Of a stretch of 64,000 nucleotides of DNA, positions 8,455 to 16,757 are shown in pieces (within the stretch, counting starts at the first letter, position 1; each line of letters opens with the position of its first letter). The notes below the pieces were generated by a model that was not told where the DNA came from, did not search any database, and saw nothing but the letters and a program-made list of their open reading frames with translations. The translations under genes and the position numbers were made by a program. Source of the stretch: Asaia sp003994335 (GTDB taxonomy: Bacteria > Pseudomonadota > Alphaproteobacteria > Acetobacterales > Acetobacteraceae). The stretch spans positions 186,001 to 250,000 of the forward strand of contig NZ_JBBCOR010000006.1 in the NCBI RefSeq assembly GCF_037151175.1, given 5' to 3'.

Positions 8455-9945
8455 TCAGCGAAGTCGGAACCCCAGGGCCTCGCGCAGATGCGGGGCCTCT
8501 ACATCATTAGCCTGGTCGAGATCGGCGATGCTGCGTGCAACGCGCAGCAGCCGTGTCAGACCGCGGGCAGAGAGGCGTAGTTTCGTCCCCGCCTCGCTGA
8601 CCAGCGCGCGGGCATCGGCACTCAGAGCGATGTCGAGGGCGCTGACCTGGGCATTGGAAACGCCCTGTCGGGCGATCTGCCTGGCGCGGGCGGCCACTAC
8701 GCGCGCCCGGACGACCGCGCTTCTCTCCCCAGAGGGAGCAGTTATCATGTCGAGCGGGGAGACCGGGGTGACGAAGAGCGAGAGATCGAGCCGGTCCAGC
8801 ATCGGGCCTGATAGTCTTGCCTTATACTCTTCCCCGCATTGAGGGGCCTTGCGACACGCCCGTTCCGCATCGCCCAGGTAGCCGCAACGGCACGGATTCA
8901 TGGCCGCGATAAACTGGAAACGGGATGGGTAGAGCACCGTCTGCCGCGCACGGGCGACAGTAATCACCCCTGTTTCGAGGGGCTGACGCAGGGATTCGAG
9001 ACAGGCGCGGGAAAACTCTGGAAGCTCGTCAAGAAACAGCACCCCGTTATGGGCAAGGCTGACTTCCCCCGGGCGCGATCGTGCTCCGCCACCGACTAGT
9101 GCGGGCAAGGTCGTGGAGTGATGCGGCGCACGAAATGGCGGCTCCGTGATGAGTGTGCTGCCCGCGGCCTGACCGCCGAGACTGTGAATGCGGCTGCATT
9201 CGAGTATTTGTTCATGGGTCAAGTCAGGCAGGATGGACGGCAGACATTGCGCGAGCATGGATTTTCCCGCACCGGGCGGGCCCGACATCAGGAGGGAATG
9301 CCCCCCGGCGGCCGTGATTTCGAGTGCGCGCCGCCCCATATCGAGACCCTTGATGGCCGACAGATCAGCCCCTTGCGGCGTGGGGGGCACGCGTTCCAGC
9401 TCGGGCGCCGGCAGGACATGGTCCCCGTTGAAATGGCCCAGAAGGGCACGCAGGCTCTGCGGGGCGAGAATATCGAGCGCATCGCTGGCCCAGCGTGCCT
9501 CCTGCGCCTGCGGGGCGGGGCAGATGAGGCCCAGCTGAAGCCCGATCGTCTCGAGCGCTGCCGAGAGTACACCCCCTGTGGCCTGCAAGCGGCCATCCAG
9601 CGATAATTCGCCGATTGCGGCATAGGCACTTATCGCTTCGTGCGAGAGAATCCCCATGGCGGTCATGATGGCCAGTGCGATGGGGAGATCGAAATGCGAG
9701 CCTTCCTTCGGAAGGTCAGCGGGCACCAGATTGATGAGAATACGCTTGGGCGGCAGGGCCAGACCCAGGGCGCCGAGGGCGGCACGGACGCGTTCACGAG
9801 CCTCACCCACGGTCTTGTCTGGCAGGCCCACGATCACGAAAGCGGGCAGGCCTGAGGCAATCTGGATTTCGACGGTGACCGGAATGGCGTCGATGCCCGC
9901 AAACGCAAAGCTCTGGATACGGGCGATAGAAGAAGAAACGGTCAC
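8455..9945 (-). CDS. comM: YifB/ComM family Mg-chelatase-like AAA+ ATPase
   Basis: ComM is a hexameric helicase that promotes branch migration of incoming DNA during natural transformation; the family is also found in non-competent bacteria. The 496-aa protein has the full layout. An N-terminal Lon-protease-like ChlI domain (about 20-140) precedes Walker A GPPGAGKS (222-229), Walker B LFLDELPEF (about 303-311) and a zinc-like CRCG stretch (MNPCRCGYLGD). The C-terminal Mg-chelatase domain ends it. It starts with GTG at 9945 with no clear ribosome-binding site and lies directly behind a 36-bp palindrome. It is convergent with metC, 4 bp apart. Another competence-related gene, comF, is at 37129. 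Confidence 0.9.
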   Translation of the reverse strand: MTVSSSIARIQSFAFAGIDAIPVTVEIQIASGLPAFVIVGLPDKTVGEARERVRAALGALGLALPPKRILINLVPADLPKEGSHFDLPIALAIMTAMGILSHEAISAYAAIGELSLDGRLQATGGVLSAALETIGLQLGLICPAPQAQEARWASDALDILAPQSLRALLGHFNGDHVLPAPELERVPPTPQGADLSAIKGLDMGRRALEITAAGGHSLLMSGPPGAGKSMLAQCLPSILPDLTHEQILECSRIHSLGGQAAGSTLITEPPFRAPHHSTTLPALVGGGARSRPGEVSLAHNGVLFLDELPEFSRACLESLRQPLETGVITVARARQTVLYPSRFQFIAAMNPCRCGYLGDAERACRKAPQCGEEYKARLSGPMLDRLDLSLFVTPVSPLDMITAPSGERSAVVRARVVAARARQIARQGVSNAQVSALDIALSADARALVSEAGTKLRLSARGLTRLLRVARSIADLDQANDVEAPHLREALGFRLR

Positions 9946-9955
9946 GGCACCAACG

Positions 9956-9991
9956 AATGATCAGGAACAGAAAATTCTGTTCCTGATCATT
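9956..9991. repeat. 36-bp near-perfect palindrome between serA and comM
   Basis: Two 17-nt arms starting AATGATCAGGAAC are exact reverse complements separated by two bases (AA). The element lies 34 bp downstream of the serA stop and 10 bp upstream of the comM GTG. No T-run follows on either strand, so it is not a classical terminator. It could be the serA transcript end, a dimeric repressor site for comM, or a translation-blocking hairpin over the comM start. Confidence 0.85.
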
Positions 9992-10024
9992 ACCAGCGGT
10001 GCATCAATAATTCATCAAATTACT

Positions 10025-11275
10025 TCAACGCTGATAGATCAGCCTGGCGCGCATTGTGCCCTTGAGGTCGCGCAGGCGGTTCAGCAGACGTGTGTCGAGT
10101 TCACTATCGGGGCTGGCATCGGTTTCCACCACCACATAGCCGACCTCGCCATCCGTCTGCAGATATTGCGCGACGATGTTGCAATCCTCGCTCGAAAAGA
10201 TCTCGTTGATCTGGCGCATGATGCCGGGGCGGTTTTCATGCACATGCATGAAGCGTGTGCCGCGGGGGCGCTCGGGCAACTGAACAGGGGGGAAATTCAC
10301 TGCGCCCAGCGTGGAGCCGACATCGGAATATTCAACAAAGCGTTTCGCGACTTCCACGCCGATACGCTCCTGAGCTTCCATGGTCGAACCCCCAATATGC
10401 GGGGTGAGAATGACGTTGGGCAGGCCCTGCAGCGGTGAGACGAAGCTCTCTCCAGCGCCCTTGGGCTCTTTCGGGAACACATCCACGCCGGCACCCATCA
10501 GATGCCCGTCGCGGAGCGCGGCGGCGAGCGCGTCGATATCGACCACCGTGCCGCGTGCGTTGTTCAGCAGAATCGAGTTCGGCTTCATCGCCCGAATTTC
10601 GGCCTCGCCAATCATGTCCTTGGTCTGTTCGGTCTGCGGGACATGCAGGCTGACGATATCGGACTGGGCCAGCAGATCATTCAGCGTGTCGACCGGGGTG
10701 GCATTGCCATGAGGCAGCTTGTCCACCGTGTCGTAATAGATAACGCGCAGGCCGAAGGCCTCGGCCAGGACGGAGAGCTGCGAGCCGATGGAACCATAGC
10801 CGACAATCCCCAGCGTCTTGCCGCGAACTTCCCAGGCGTTGAGGGCAGATTTGTCCCAACCACCGGCATGGCATTGCTCGGAGCGCGACGGAATGCGGCG
10901 CAGGAGCATCACGATCTCGCCCATGACCAGTTCGGCCACCGAGCGCGTATTGCTGAAGGGAGCGTTGAAAACGGGAATGCCTGCCATGCGTGCCGCGTTG
11001 AGATCGACCTGATTGGTTCCGATGCAGAAACAGCCGATCGCCATAAGGCGGTCAGCAGCCTCGATCACCGGTGCCGTGAGTTGCGTGCGTGAGCGGATAC
11101 CCACCATGTGCACCCCTTTCAGGGCTTCTGACAGGGCCTCGCCCTCGAGCGCCGTCTTTACACAGGTCACCTGCTTGTAGCCCTGGGCGGCAAGATGCTG
11201 GGCGGCGCTTTCATGAATGCCTTCGAGCAGAAGGATGCGAATGCGGTCTTTGGGGAGAGAAAACGAGGCTTCCAT
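10025..11275 (-). CDS. serA: D-3-phosphoglycerate dehydrogenase
   Basis: Catalyses the NAD-dependent first step of serine synthesis. The 416-aa length and domain order match the E. coli-type enzyme. A substrate domain comes first, then the NAD-binding GIVGYGSIG (157-165), catalytic Arg in NNARGTVVD, His in LTPHIGGST (about 295), and a C-terminal ACT domain (about 340-416) for feedback by serine. The ATG has AGGAG 6-7 nt upstream. The hisN-like gene ends 55 bp upstream on the same strand, so the two may be co-transcribed. The window holds serA alone, without serB or serC. Confidence 0.93.
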   Translation of the reverse strand: MEASFSLPKDRIRILLLEGIHESAAQHLAAQGYKQVTCVKTALEGEALSEALKGVHMVGIRSRTQLTAPVIEAADRLMAIGCFCIGTNQVDLNAARMAGIPVFNAPFSNTRSVAELVMGEIVMLLRRIPSRSEQCHAGGWDKSALNAWEVRGKTLGIVGYGSIGSQLSVLAEAFGLRVIYYDTVDKLPHGNATPVDTLNDLLAQSDIVSLHVPQTEQTKDMIGEAEIRAMKPNSILLNNARGTVVDIDALAAALRDGHLMGAGVDVFPKEPKGAGESFVSPLQGLPNVILTPHIGGSTMEAQERIGVEVAKRFVEYSDVGSTLGAVNFPPVQLPERPRGTRFMHVHENRPGIMRQINEIFSSEDCNIVAQYLQTDGEVGYVVVETDASPDSELDTRLLNRLRDLKGTMRARLIYQR

Positions 11276-11330
11276 GTCTGGCTCCTGTCAGCGGCGCAAA
11301 TCCGAAAAGCGGTGCTAGCCCATACGCGGG

Positions 11331-12131
11331 TCAGGGGGAAGGGCGAAGACTGGCGATGGCCTGGGAGAGAAGCACCTTGTCCCCGCAGGCCAGCACCGTG
11401 CCGTCGCTTTCTAGCGTCAAAGGGGCGCCTTGCCAGTCCGTCATCACCCCCCCCGCACCGGTGACCACGGGTACGAGGGCGGCCCAGTCCCACGGCTTCA
11501 TTGTGCATTCGGCAATCACATCGATCTGCCCAAGAGCGAGCAGCCCGTAACCATAGGCATCGCCGCCCCAGCTCGTGCGTCGCGTGGCCGCCTTGAGGGC
11601 GGCGAAACGCGCATCGAAAGGCGGGATCAGCATGTCTGGGGAGGTGCAGGAAAGCTCTGCCGCACCCAACTTCGGGCAGGATCTCGTGCCGATGATACCG
11701 GGCAGCATGCTGGACTCGAAGCGCGTCGTCTCGCCCTCCACGCCGATCCATCTTTCGCGGGTGAGTGGCTGGTCGATGATGCCGAGAACAGGCTTGCCGC
11801 GCCAGAAGAGCGCGATCAGCGTAGCAAAGCTGGGGCGACCCGTGATGAATGCGCGTGTCCCATCGATTGGGTCCAGCACCCAGACGAATTCTCCCTCGAT
11901 GCCGGAAAGGCCGAATTCCTCGCCGAGGATCGCGTGGTCGGGATGGGTCTGCGCGATCATGCTGCGCATTGCCGTTTCCGCCTCGCGATCGGCCCGCGTG
12001 ACCGGGCTCTCATCGCTCTTGTCATCCACCGTCAGCCCTGACCGGAAATGGGGGGTTACGGCATGACGGGCAGCATCGGCGCAGGCGAGCGCGGTTTGCA
12101 GACAGATGGCGAGATCGGGCAGCGGTGACAT
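11331..12131 (-). CDS. hisN: Histidinol-phosphatase / inositol monophosphatase family
   Basis: A 266-aa Mg-dependent phosphatase of the IMPase family. Metal-binding motifs are clear: GEEFG (about 77-81), DPIDGTRAF, and the C-terminal WGGDAYGYGLLALGQID plus WDWAALVPVV. The WGGD-Y-Y-LLA-G pattern resembles HisN-type histidinol-phosphate phosphatases more than CysQ or SuhB, which is why I favour the final dephosphorylation step of histidine synthesis. The ATG at 12131 is chosen because residues before it (from 12257) are low-complexity and unlike the family; its ribosome-binding site is weak. It is divergent from kdsB. Confidence 0.78.
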   Translation of the reverse strand: MSPLPDLAICLQTALACADAARHAVTPHFRSGLTVDDKSDESPVTRADREAETAMRSMIAQTHPDHAILGEEFGLSGIEGEFVWVLDPIDGTRAFITGRPSFATLIALFWRGKPVLGIIDQPLTRERWIGVEGETTRFESSMLPGIIGTRSCPKLGAAELSCTSPDMLIPPFDARFAALKAATRRTSWGGDAYGYGLLALGQIDVIAECTMKPWDWAALVPVVTGAGGVMTDWQGAPLTLESDGTVLACGDKVLLSQAIASLRPSP

Positions 12132-12286
12132 GGCAGGCAATCCGGAAAGGGAAGGGGCCAGAGAAGACGGGCGCCCCTCGCGTGACGGGGGTAGCAACGC
12201 GCCGATTGACGCATCCTGGGGGGTGCGGCATGTCTGGCTATGCGCTGTGACCTTCACAAGACAAGCGGAAAGCCTGCTTCTATCTC

Positions 12287-13018
12287 ATGAACCCCATCAT
12301 CGTCATCCCATCGCGTCTCGCTTCGACGCGCCTGCCAGACAAGCCGCTGGCGGAAATCGACGGCGCCCCCATGATCCTGCATGTCGCGCTGCGCGCCAGA
12401 GCGGCCTCACTCGGTCCCGTTCTCGTCGCGTCCGGAGATCAGGCGATCCTCGATGCGCTGGCGGGACACGGGATCGAGGGCATTCTGACCGATCCCGCGC
12501 TCCCGAGCGGGTCTGACCGGGTTCATGCCGCTCTGCGTGAGTATGACCCCGAAGGGCGCCATGATGTCGTGATCAATCTTCAGGGGGATCTTCCTCTGAT
12601 AGCGCCTGACAGCATTGCTTCCGCTCTGATGCCCGTTGCGCAGGAAGGGTTCGATATCGGCACGCTCGTCGCCCCGGTCGAGACAAAGGAAGAGGCTGAG
12701 CGCAGTTCCGTCGTGAAGGCCGCCTGCGCCTTCATGCCGGGGCGGCCTGTGGCCCGTGCTCTTTATTTCTCGCGTCAGCCTGTCCCCTGGGGCGCGGGGC
12801 CTCTCTGGCATCATATCGGCGTCTATGCCTGGCGTCGCGAGGCGCTGGTGCAATTCGTTTCCCTGCCACCCTCGCCGCTGGAGCTGAGGGAATCGCTGGA
12901 ACAGTTGCGTGCGCTCGAAGCGGGTATGTCGATAGGCTGTGCGGCGATTGACGCAGCGCCGCTTGGCGTTGATACGCCTGAAGATCTCGTTCGTATCCGT
13001 CAGGCGCTCCGTTCATGA
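12287..13018 (+). CDS. kdsB: 3-deoxy-manno-octulosonate cytidylyltransferase
   Basis: Activates Kdo as CMP-Kdo for the inner core of lipopolysaccharide. The 243-aa cytoplasmic protein begins with the nucleotide-binding signature IPSRLASTRLPDKPLAEI (residues 5-22) and contains NLQGDLPLI, the family's metal/nucleotide segment. Length is normal. Its stop overlaps the pheA start (ATGA at 13015-13018), so the two are translationally coupled although their pathways are unrelated. This indicates the host is a Gram-negative bacterium making Kdo-containing LPS. Confidence 0.93.
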   Translation: MNPIIVIPSRLASTRLPDKPLAEIDGAPMILHVALRARAASLGPVLVASGDQAILDALAGHGIEGILTDPALPSGSDRVHAALREYDPEGRHDVVINLQGDLPLIAPDSIASALMPVAQEGFDIGTLVAPVETKEEAERSSVVKAACAFMPGRPVARALYFSRQPVPWGAGPLWHHIGVYAWRREALVQFVSLPPSPLELRESLEQLRALEAGMSIGCAAIDAAPLGVDTPEDLVRIRQALRS

Positions 13019-13854
13019 CACAGATCATCGCTTTTCAGGGGCGCCCCGGCGCCTATTCCGATCTCGCCTGCCGCGTCGCGCGGCCGGGCTGGGAAACGCT
13101 CCCATGCCCGACATTCCAGGCCGCTATCGACGCGGTGCGTGAAGGGCGCGCGACGCTGGGGATGCTCGCCTGTGAGAACTCGCTGGCTGGCCGCGTGCCG
13201 GAAATTCATGCCCTGCTGCCTGACGCAGGGCTGCCGATCATTGGCGAGCACTTCCAGCGTGTCGAGCATTGCCTGATCGCTCTTCCCGGGACGAAGCTGG
13301 AAGAGGTCAAGCGCGTTCACACCCATCCTGTGGCGCTGGGGCAGATACGCAATCTGCTTCGTGAACTCGAAGTCGAGGCGTGTTCCGCCTTCGATACGGC
13401 CGGGGCGGCGGAGATGATCCTAAAATGGCAGTCGCGTGAAGACGCCGCCATTGCGTCCTCGCTCGCGGCCGAACTGAACGGGCTGGAAGTGCTGCGCGCC
13501 AATGTGGAAGACGCTGCGCATAACACGACACGCTTCTATCTTGTTGCGCGCGAGGCGGCCTGGCCCGCCGCCGATGCCGAACGTGTGATGACCACACTCG
13601 TCTTTCGCGTGCTCAATCGTCCGGGCGCTCTCTATGAAGCGCTGGGCGGCTTTGCCGAGAGCGGGGTGAACATGACCCGTCTCGAGAGCTATATGAGCCC
13701 TGGCACACTGACAGCCACTGGGTTTCTGCTCGATGTCGAAGGGCATCCAGAGCAACCTGCTCTGCGTCGCGCCCTGACGGTGCTCGAGGGGTGCAGCGAA
13801 AATATTGCCATATTGGGTGTCTATCCGGGCAGTCCGTCCCGCTATCCGGAATAG
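13015..13854 (+). CDS. pheA: Prephenate dehydratase
   Basis: Converts prephenate to phenylpyruvate for phenylalanine synthesis. This is the monofunctional 279-aa form without chorismate mutase. The N-terminal dehydratase domain starts with FQGRPGAYSDLA and contains the catalytic TRF motif in NTTRFYLV (about residues 170-175). A C-terminal ACT domain begins with RPGALYEALGGFAESGVN. The phenylalanine-sensing ESRP motif of other species reads ESYM here. Translation is coupled to kdsB by a 4-bp overlap. The gene is followed by a fresh promoter for dapA. Confidence 0.92.
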   Translation: MTQIIAFQGRPGAYSDLACRVARPGWETLPCPTFQAAIDAVREGRATLGMLACENSLAGRVPEIHALLPDAGLPIIGEHFQRVEHCLIALPGTKLEEVKRVHTHPVALGQIRNLLRELEVEACSAFDTAGAAEMILKWQSREDAAIASSLAAELNGLEVLRANVEDAAHNTTRFYLVAREAAWPAADAERVMTTLVFRVLNRPGALYEALGGFAESGVNMTRLESYMSPGTLTATGFLLDVEGHPEQPALRRALTVLEGCSENIAILGVYPGSPSRYPE

Positions 13855-13876
13855 GGACGCGCGCCGCGATATCCAT

Positions 13877-13904
13877 TTGACAGCGGCGTTTAGAGTTCTA
13901 TTTA
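13877..13904 (+). promoter_or_regulatory. Candidate sigma-70-type promoter for dapA
   Basis: A perfect TTGACA (-35, 13877-13882) lies 16 nt from TATTTA (-10, 13899-13904) in the 85-bp gap between pheA and dapA. The -10 matches only half of the consensus, so the call rests mainly on the -35 and the position about 35 bp upstream of the dapA ATG at 13940. Confidence 0.45.
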
Positions 13905-13939
13905 GCAGCAGATTCGTTCAACGCGGCAGGTGAGGCAAC

Positions 13940-14836
13940 ATGGCACGGAACAAGGATTTCAACGGGTCTCTGACCGCGCTGCTGACGCCTTTTCGCAAAG
14001 ACGGAACCGTCGATCTGGCCGCCCTTGAGCGCTTCATCGACTGGCAGATCGATCAGGGCACCGCGGGACTGATTCCGGCAGGAACCACCGGGGAAAGCCC
14101 GACCCTGACCCATGACGAGCACGGTATGGTCGTTGCGCATACGGTCAAGGTGTCCGGCGGTCGTGTGCCGGTGATGGCCGGCGCAGGTTCGAACAGCACG
14201 CATGAGGCAATCGGCATGGCGCGTCATGCCAAGGCGGTCGGTGCCGACGCCTTGCTGGTTGTCGCGCCCTATTACAATAAGCCGACGCAGGAAGGGCTGT
14301 ATCAGCATTTCATGCTCGTGGCCGATGCGACCGATCTGCCTCTTTACGTTTACAACGTGCCGGGACGTTCGGTCGTTGAAGTCCTACCGGAAACGATGGC
14401 GCGGCTGGCCCAGCATCCCAACATTGTGGGCACGAAGGATGCGACAGCCAATCTATCGCGCCCATTGCAGCTTCGCGCTCTGCTGGGGGACACGCCTTTC
14501 ACGCTGCTGACGGGTGATGACGGAACCGCCGTTTCCTTTCTCGCCGCAGGCGGTACGGGCTGCATCAGCGTGACCGCCAATATCGCGCCACGCCTTTGTG
14601 CCGAGATGCATGCAGCCTGGCAGGCCGGCGATGTGGCCAAAGCGATGCAGATCCAGCAGCGCCTAACCCCGCTTCACGATGCCATGTTCTATGAAAGCAA
14701 TCCCGGCCCGGTGAAATATGCAGCATCTCGTCTGGGACTATGTGAAGCGACGGTGCGTCTGCCGCTCTGCGAACCGGGCGCGGCCTCGCGCGCTGTCATC
14801 GACGAGGCCATGAAGAAAACCGGCCTGTCAGGATAA
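13940..14836 (+). CDS. dapA: 4-hydroxy-tetrahydrodipicolinate synthase
   Basis: Condenses pyruvate with aspartate semialdehyde, the committed step to diaminopimelate and lysine. The 298-aa TIM barrel has the substrate loop GTTGESPTL (about 50-58), catalytic Tyr in YNVPGRS (about 138) and the Schiff-base Lys in GTKDATANL (about K166). All key residues seen are intact. The start ATG has AGGTGAGG upstream. smpB follows after 3 bp, a dapA-smpB pairing common in alphaproteobacteria. Upstream aspartate kinase is lysC at 41423. Confidence 0.94.
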   Translation: MARNKDFNGSLTALLTPFRKDGTVDLAALERFIDWQIDQGTAGLIPAGTTGESPTLTHDEHGMVVAHTVKVSGGRVPVMAGAGSNSTHEAIGMARHAKAVGADALLVVAPYYNKPTQEGLYQHFMLVADATDLPLYVYNVPGRSVVEVLPETMARLAQHPNIVGTKDATANLSRPLQLRALLGDTPFTLLTGDDGTAVSFLAAGGTGCISVTANIAPRLCAEMHAAWQAGDVAKAMQIQQRLTPLHDAMFYESNPGPVKYAASRLGLCEATVRLPLCEPGAASRAVIDEAMKKTGLSG

Positions 14837-14839
14837 AAA

Positions 14840-15331
14840 GTGGCTGAAAAGAAGAAATCCGGTCTCATTTCGCACGGCATCGCTGCGCAAAACCGCAAAG
14901 GCCGGTTCAATTACACCATTCTCGAAACCGTTGAGGCAGGGTTGGTCCTGAAAGGGCCGGAGGTAAAGAGCCTCCGTATGGGGCGCGCCGCCATCAACGA
15001 GGCTTATGCTGGTGAACGCGATGGCGAGATCTGGCTGTTCAACTCCTATATCCCGGAATATCAGGGCGGCGTGCTTTCGCGTTTCGACACGCGCGCGCCA
15101 CGCAAGCTTCTTCTGCACAAGAAGCAGGTGGCGCACCTCCTTGGTGCAGTCTCGCGCGCCGGGGCGTCGCTCGTGCCGCTGGATGTGCATTTCAACGCAC
15201 GCGGCCGCGCAAAGCTGACGCTCGGTCTCGGCCAGGGGCGCAAGAAGGAAGACAAGCGCCATGCTATCGCCGAGCGCGACTGGCAGCGCGACAAGGCGCG
15301 CCTGCTGCGCAGCAAGGGTAAGGATTACTGA
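14840..15331 (+). CDS. smpB: SsrA-binding protein SmpB
   Basis: Binds tmRNA and brings it to stalled ribosomes for trans-translation. The protein is 163 aa with the SmpB core: NRKGRFNYTILETVEAG, the GPEVKSLR(M)GRA segment (about 35-50), AYAGERDGEIWLFN, and a basic C-terminal tail ending RLLRSKGKDY that enters the mRNA channel. It uses a GTG start 3 bp after the dapA stop. No tmRNA gene was recognised in the downstream 400 bp. A strong terminator ends the unit. Confidence 0.95.
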   Translation: MAEKKKSGLISHGIAAQNRKGRFNYTILETVEAGLVLKGPEVKSLRMGRAAINEAYAGERDGEIWLFNSYIPEYQGGVLSRFDTRAPRKLLLHKKQVAHLLGAVSRAGASLVPLDVHFNARGRAKLTLGLGQGRKKEDKRHAIAERDWQRDKARLLRSKGKDY

Positions 15332-15381
15332 ATAATCGATCCTCGACTCGCTATCCCATTTTCCAACGCTGCACATAAGGA

Positions 15382-15411
15382 AAGCCATGCCTCTCGGTGC
15401 ATGGCTTTTTT
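15382..15411 (+). terminator. Rho-independent terminator after dapA-smpB
   Basis: A 9-bp perfect stem (AAGCCATGC / GCATGGCTT) with an 8-nt loop is followed by a run of six T, 50 bp after the smpB stop. Confidence 0.9.
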
Positions 15412-15743
15412 CATTTGGTGGATTGTCGATGTGCCGAGACGGGCGGGCGAGAGAGGGGCAATGTAACGGGCACGCGGGTTCGGTGGCCGCACGGCGCTTC
15501 CCTGGTGGGATGAGGCCGCGCTTTGAGCGCTATCTGGAAACACGCTCGAAGCTGACTGGTAGAGGAGTCCCGTTCGCGAGTCTCGTTTTGGAGCGGTGAC
15601 GAAGGAGTCTGAGCCCGAGGAAAGACGGGGAGAAGCATGAGGAATGGCTGCGCCATTCACTTCGACGATTGCACACCCTGATGCTTGGGTAATCGACCTC
15701 GTAATCAGCGAGTATTGCCATAGCAGATCTGACACGCAGGCAC
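15412..15743. other. Gene-free interval between two terminators
   Basis: About 330 bp bounded on the left by the smpB terminator and on the right by the terminator of the cold-shock gene. Short open frames on both strands (for example 15530-15850 minus, 15387-15599 plus) have no ribosome-binding sites and no recognisable similarity. tmRNA, 6S, RNase P and SRP RNA motifs were looked for by eye and not found. An unannotated RNA remains possible. Confidence 0.4.
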
Positions 15744-15772
15744 AAAAAAACCCGGCACGATAGCCGGGTTTC
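15744..15772 (-). terminator. Terminator of the cold-shock protein gene
   Basis: An 8-bp stem (AACCCGGC / GCCGGGTT) with a 6-nt loop is flanked on its left by seven A, giving a T-run on the minus strand. It lies 20 bp past the stop of the cold-shock gene. Confidence 0.9.
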
Positions 15773-15791
15773 TTCGGGATCAGAAAGCTGA

Positions 15792-16496
15792 TCAGGCGAT
15801 GTTGATGTCGGCTGCTTCCGGACCCTTCTGGCCCTGAACAACCTTGACATCGACAGCCTGGCCCTCGTTCAGGCCGGAAAGGCCCGAGCGCTCGAGAGCG
15901 GAAGCATGGATGAAGATATCCTTGCCGCCATTTTCCGGCGTGATGAAGCCAAAGCCCTTCGTGGCGTTGTACCACTTGACGATCCCGCGAAGGTCCTGAG
16001 CCTGCGAAAGGTCAGGGGCCGGGCGGGCCGGACGACCACCGCCAAAAGCGGGGCGCGGGCCAGCCGGGTTGAAGGCGGCGCGCGGGCGCGGTGCTTCAGC
16101 CGTGCTCGTGTCTACGTTGAGGACCTCAGCGACCTGACGACCCTTGGGGCCCTGGCCGATGCGGACGTTCAGCGTGGTGCCCGGATTGACGCTGGTGTGG
16201 CCAGCGGTGGACAGCGCATTGGCGTGAAGGAAAACGTCGCCCGATCCATCAGCGAGCTCGACAAAGCCGAAGCCCTTCTCGCTGTTGAACCACTTGACGC
16301 TGGCGCCCACTTCCGGGCCAGACGCCAGAACCTGTGGGCCGCCCGAAGGGGGACGACGATTTTGCATCCCGCCGCGGTCACCAAAGGAGGGTGTCATGAA
16401 ATCGTCGTCGAATCCGCCGCGGCGCGGGGAACGTGGGCTGCGGTCGGTACGGTTGCTTCTCAACGGTCTAATCCCGAGATCTGAGCGGTGATCCAT
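15792..16496 (-). CDS. Tandem cold-shock-domain protein
   Basis: An RNA/DNA-binding protein with two cold-shock domains, a form common in alphaproteobacteria. Each domain has its RNP motifs: VKWFNSEKGFGFVEL and DVFLHANAL in the first (about residues 65-130), VKWYNATKGFGFITP and DIFIHASAL in the second (about 170-234). A basic, Arg/Asp/Gly-rich N-terminal tail of about 55 residues precedes them, and a Pro/Ala/Gly linker separates them. The ATG at 16496 is preferred over 16511, but neither has a good ribosome-binding site. The 260 bp upstream, shared with the divergent lpxR-like gene, may include a long leader. It has its own terminator. Confidence 0.88.
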   Translation of the reverse strand: MDHRSDLGIRPLRSNRTDRSPRSPRRGGFDDDFMTPSFGDRGGMQNRRPPSGGPQVLASGPEVGASVKWFNSEKGFGFVELADGSGDVFLHANALSTAGHTSVNPGTTLNVRIGQGPKGRQVAEVLNVDTSTAEAPRPRAAFNPAGPRPAFGGGRPARPAPDLSQAQDLRGIVKWYNATKGFGFITPENGGKDIFIHASALERSGLSGLNEGQAVDVKVVQGQKGPEAADINIA

Positions 16497-16757
16497 CTGC
16501 GTGAGAATCACCAGTGTTGTAAGTCGAAACGGTGTGCACGGGCCTGCCGGCTGGTACGGAACGGGCTATGTCCACAGGGGGTTTCATCCAGACCCTAACA
16601 CGGTTTTTTCCGACTATGCCACTGGAAAACGTGGCTCGATTACCACGATCTTCTTCATATCGCGTTTTTATGAGGGGATAGTCTTGCTGTTCCGCCGGAG
16701 CACTGTTTCCAGATACGTGGAATGCGATAAGGTGGCGGCCTATTATTTCGGAAGGGG

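Noticed and set aside
15387..15850. Several overlapping frames between smpB and the cold-shock gene
   Set aside because: Both terminators and the end of the cold-shock gene lie within or beside them; composition and lack of starts argue against coding.
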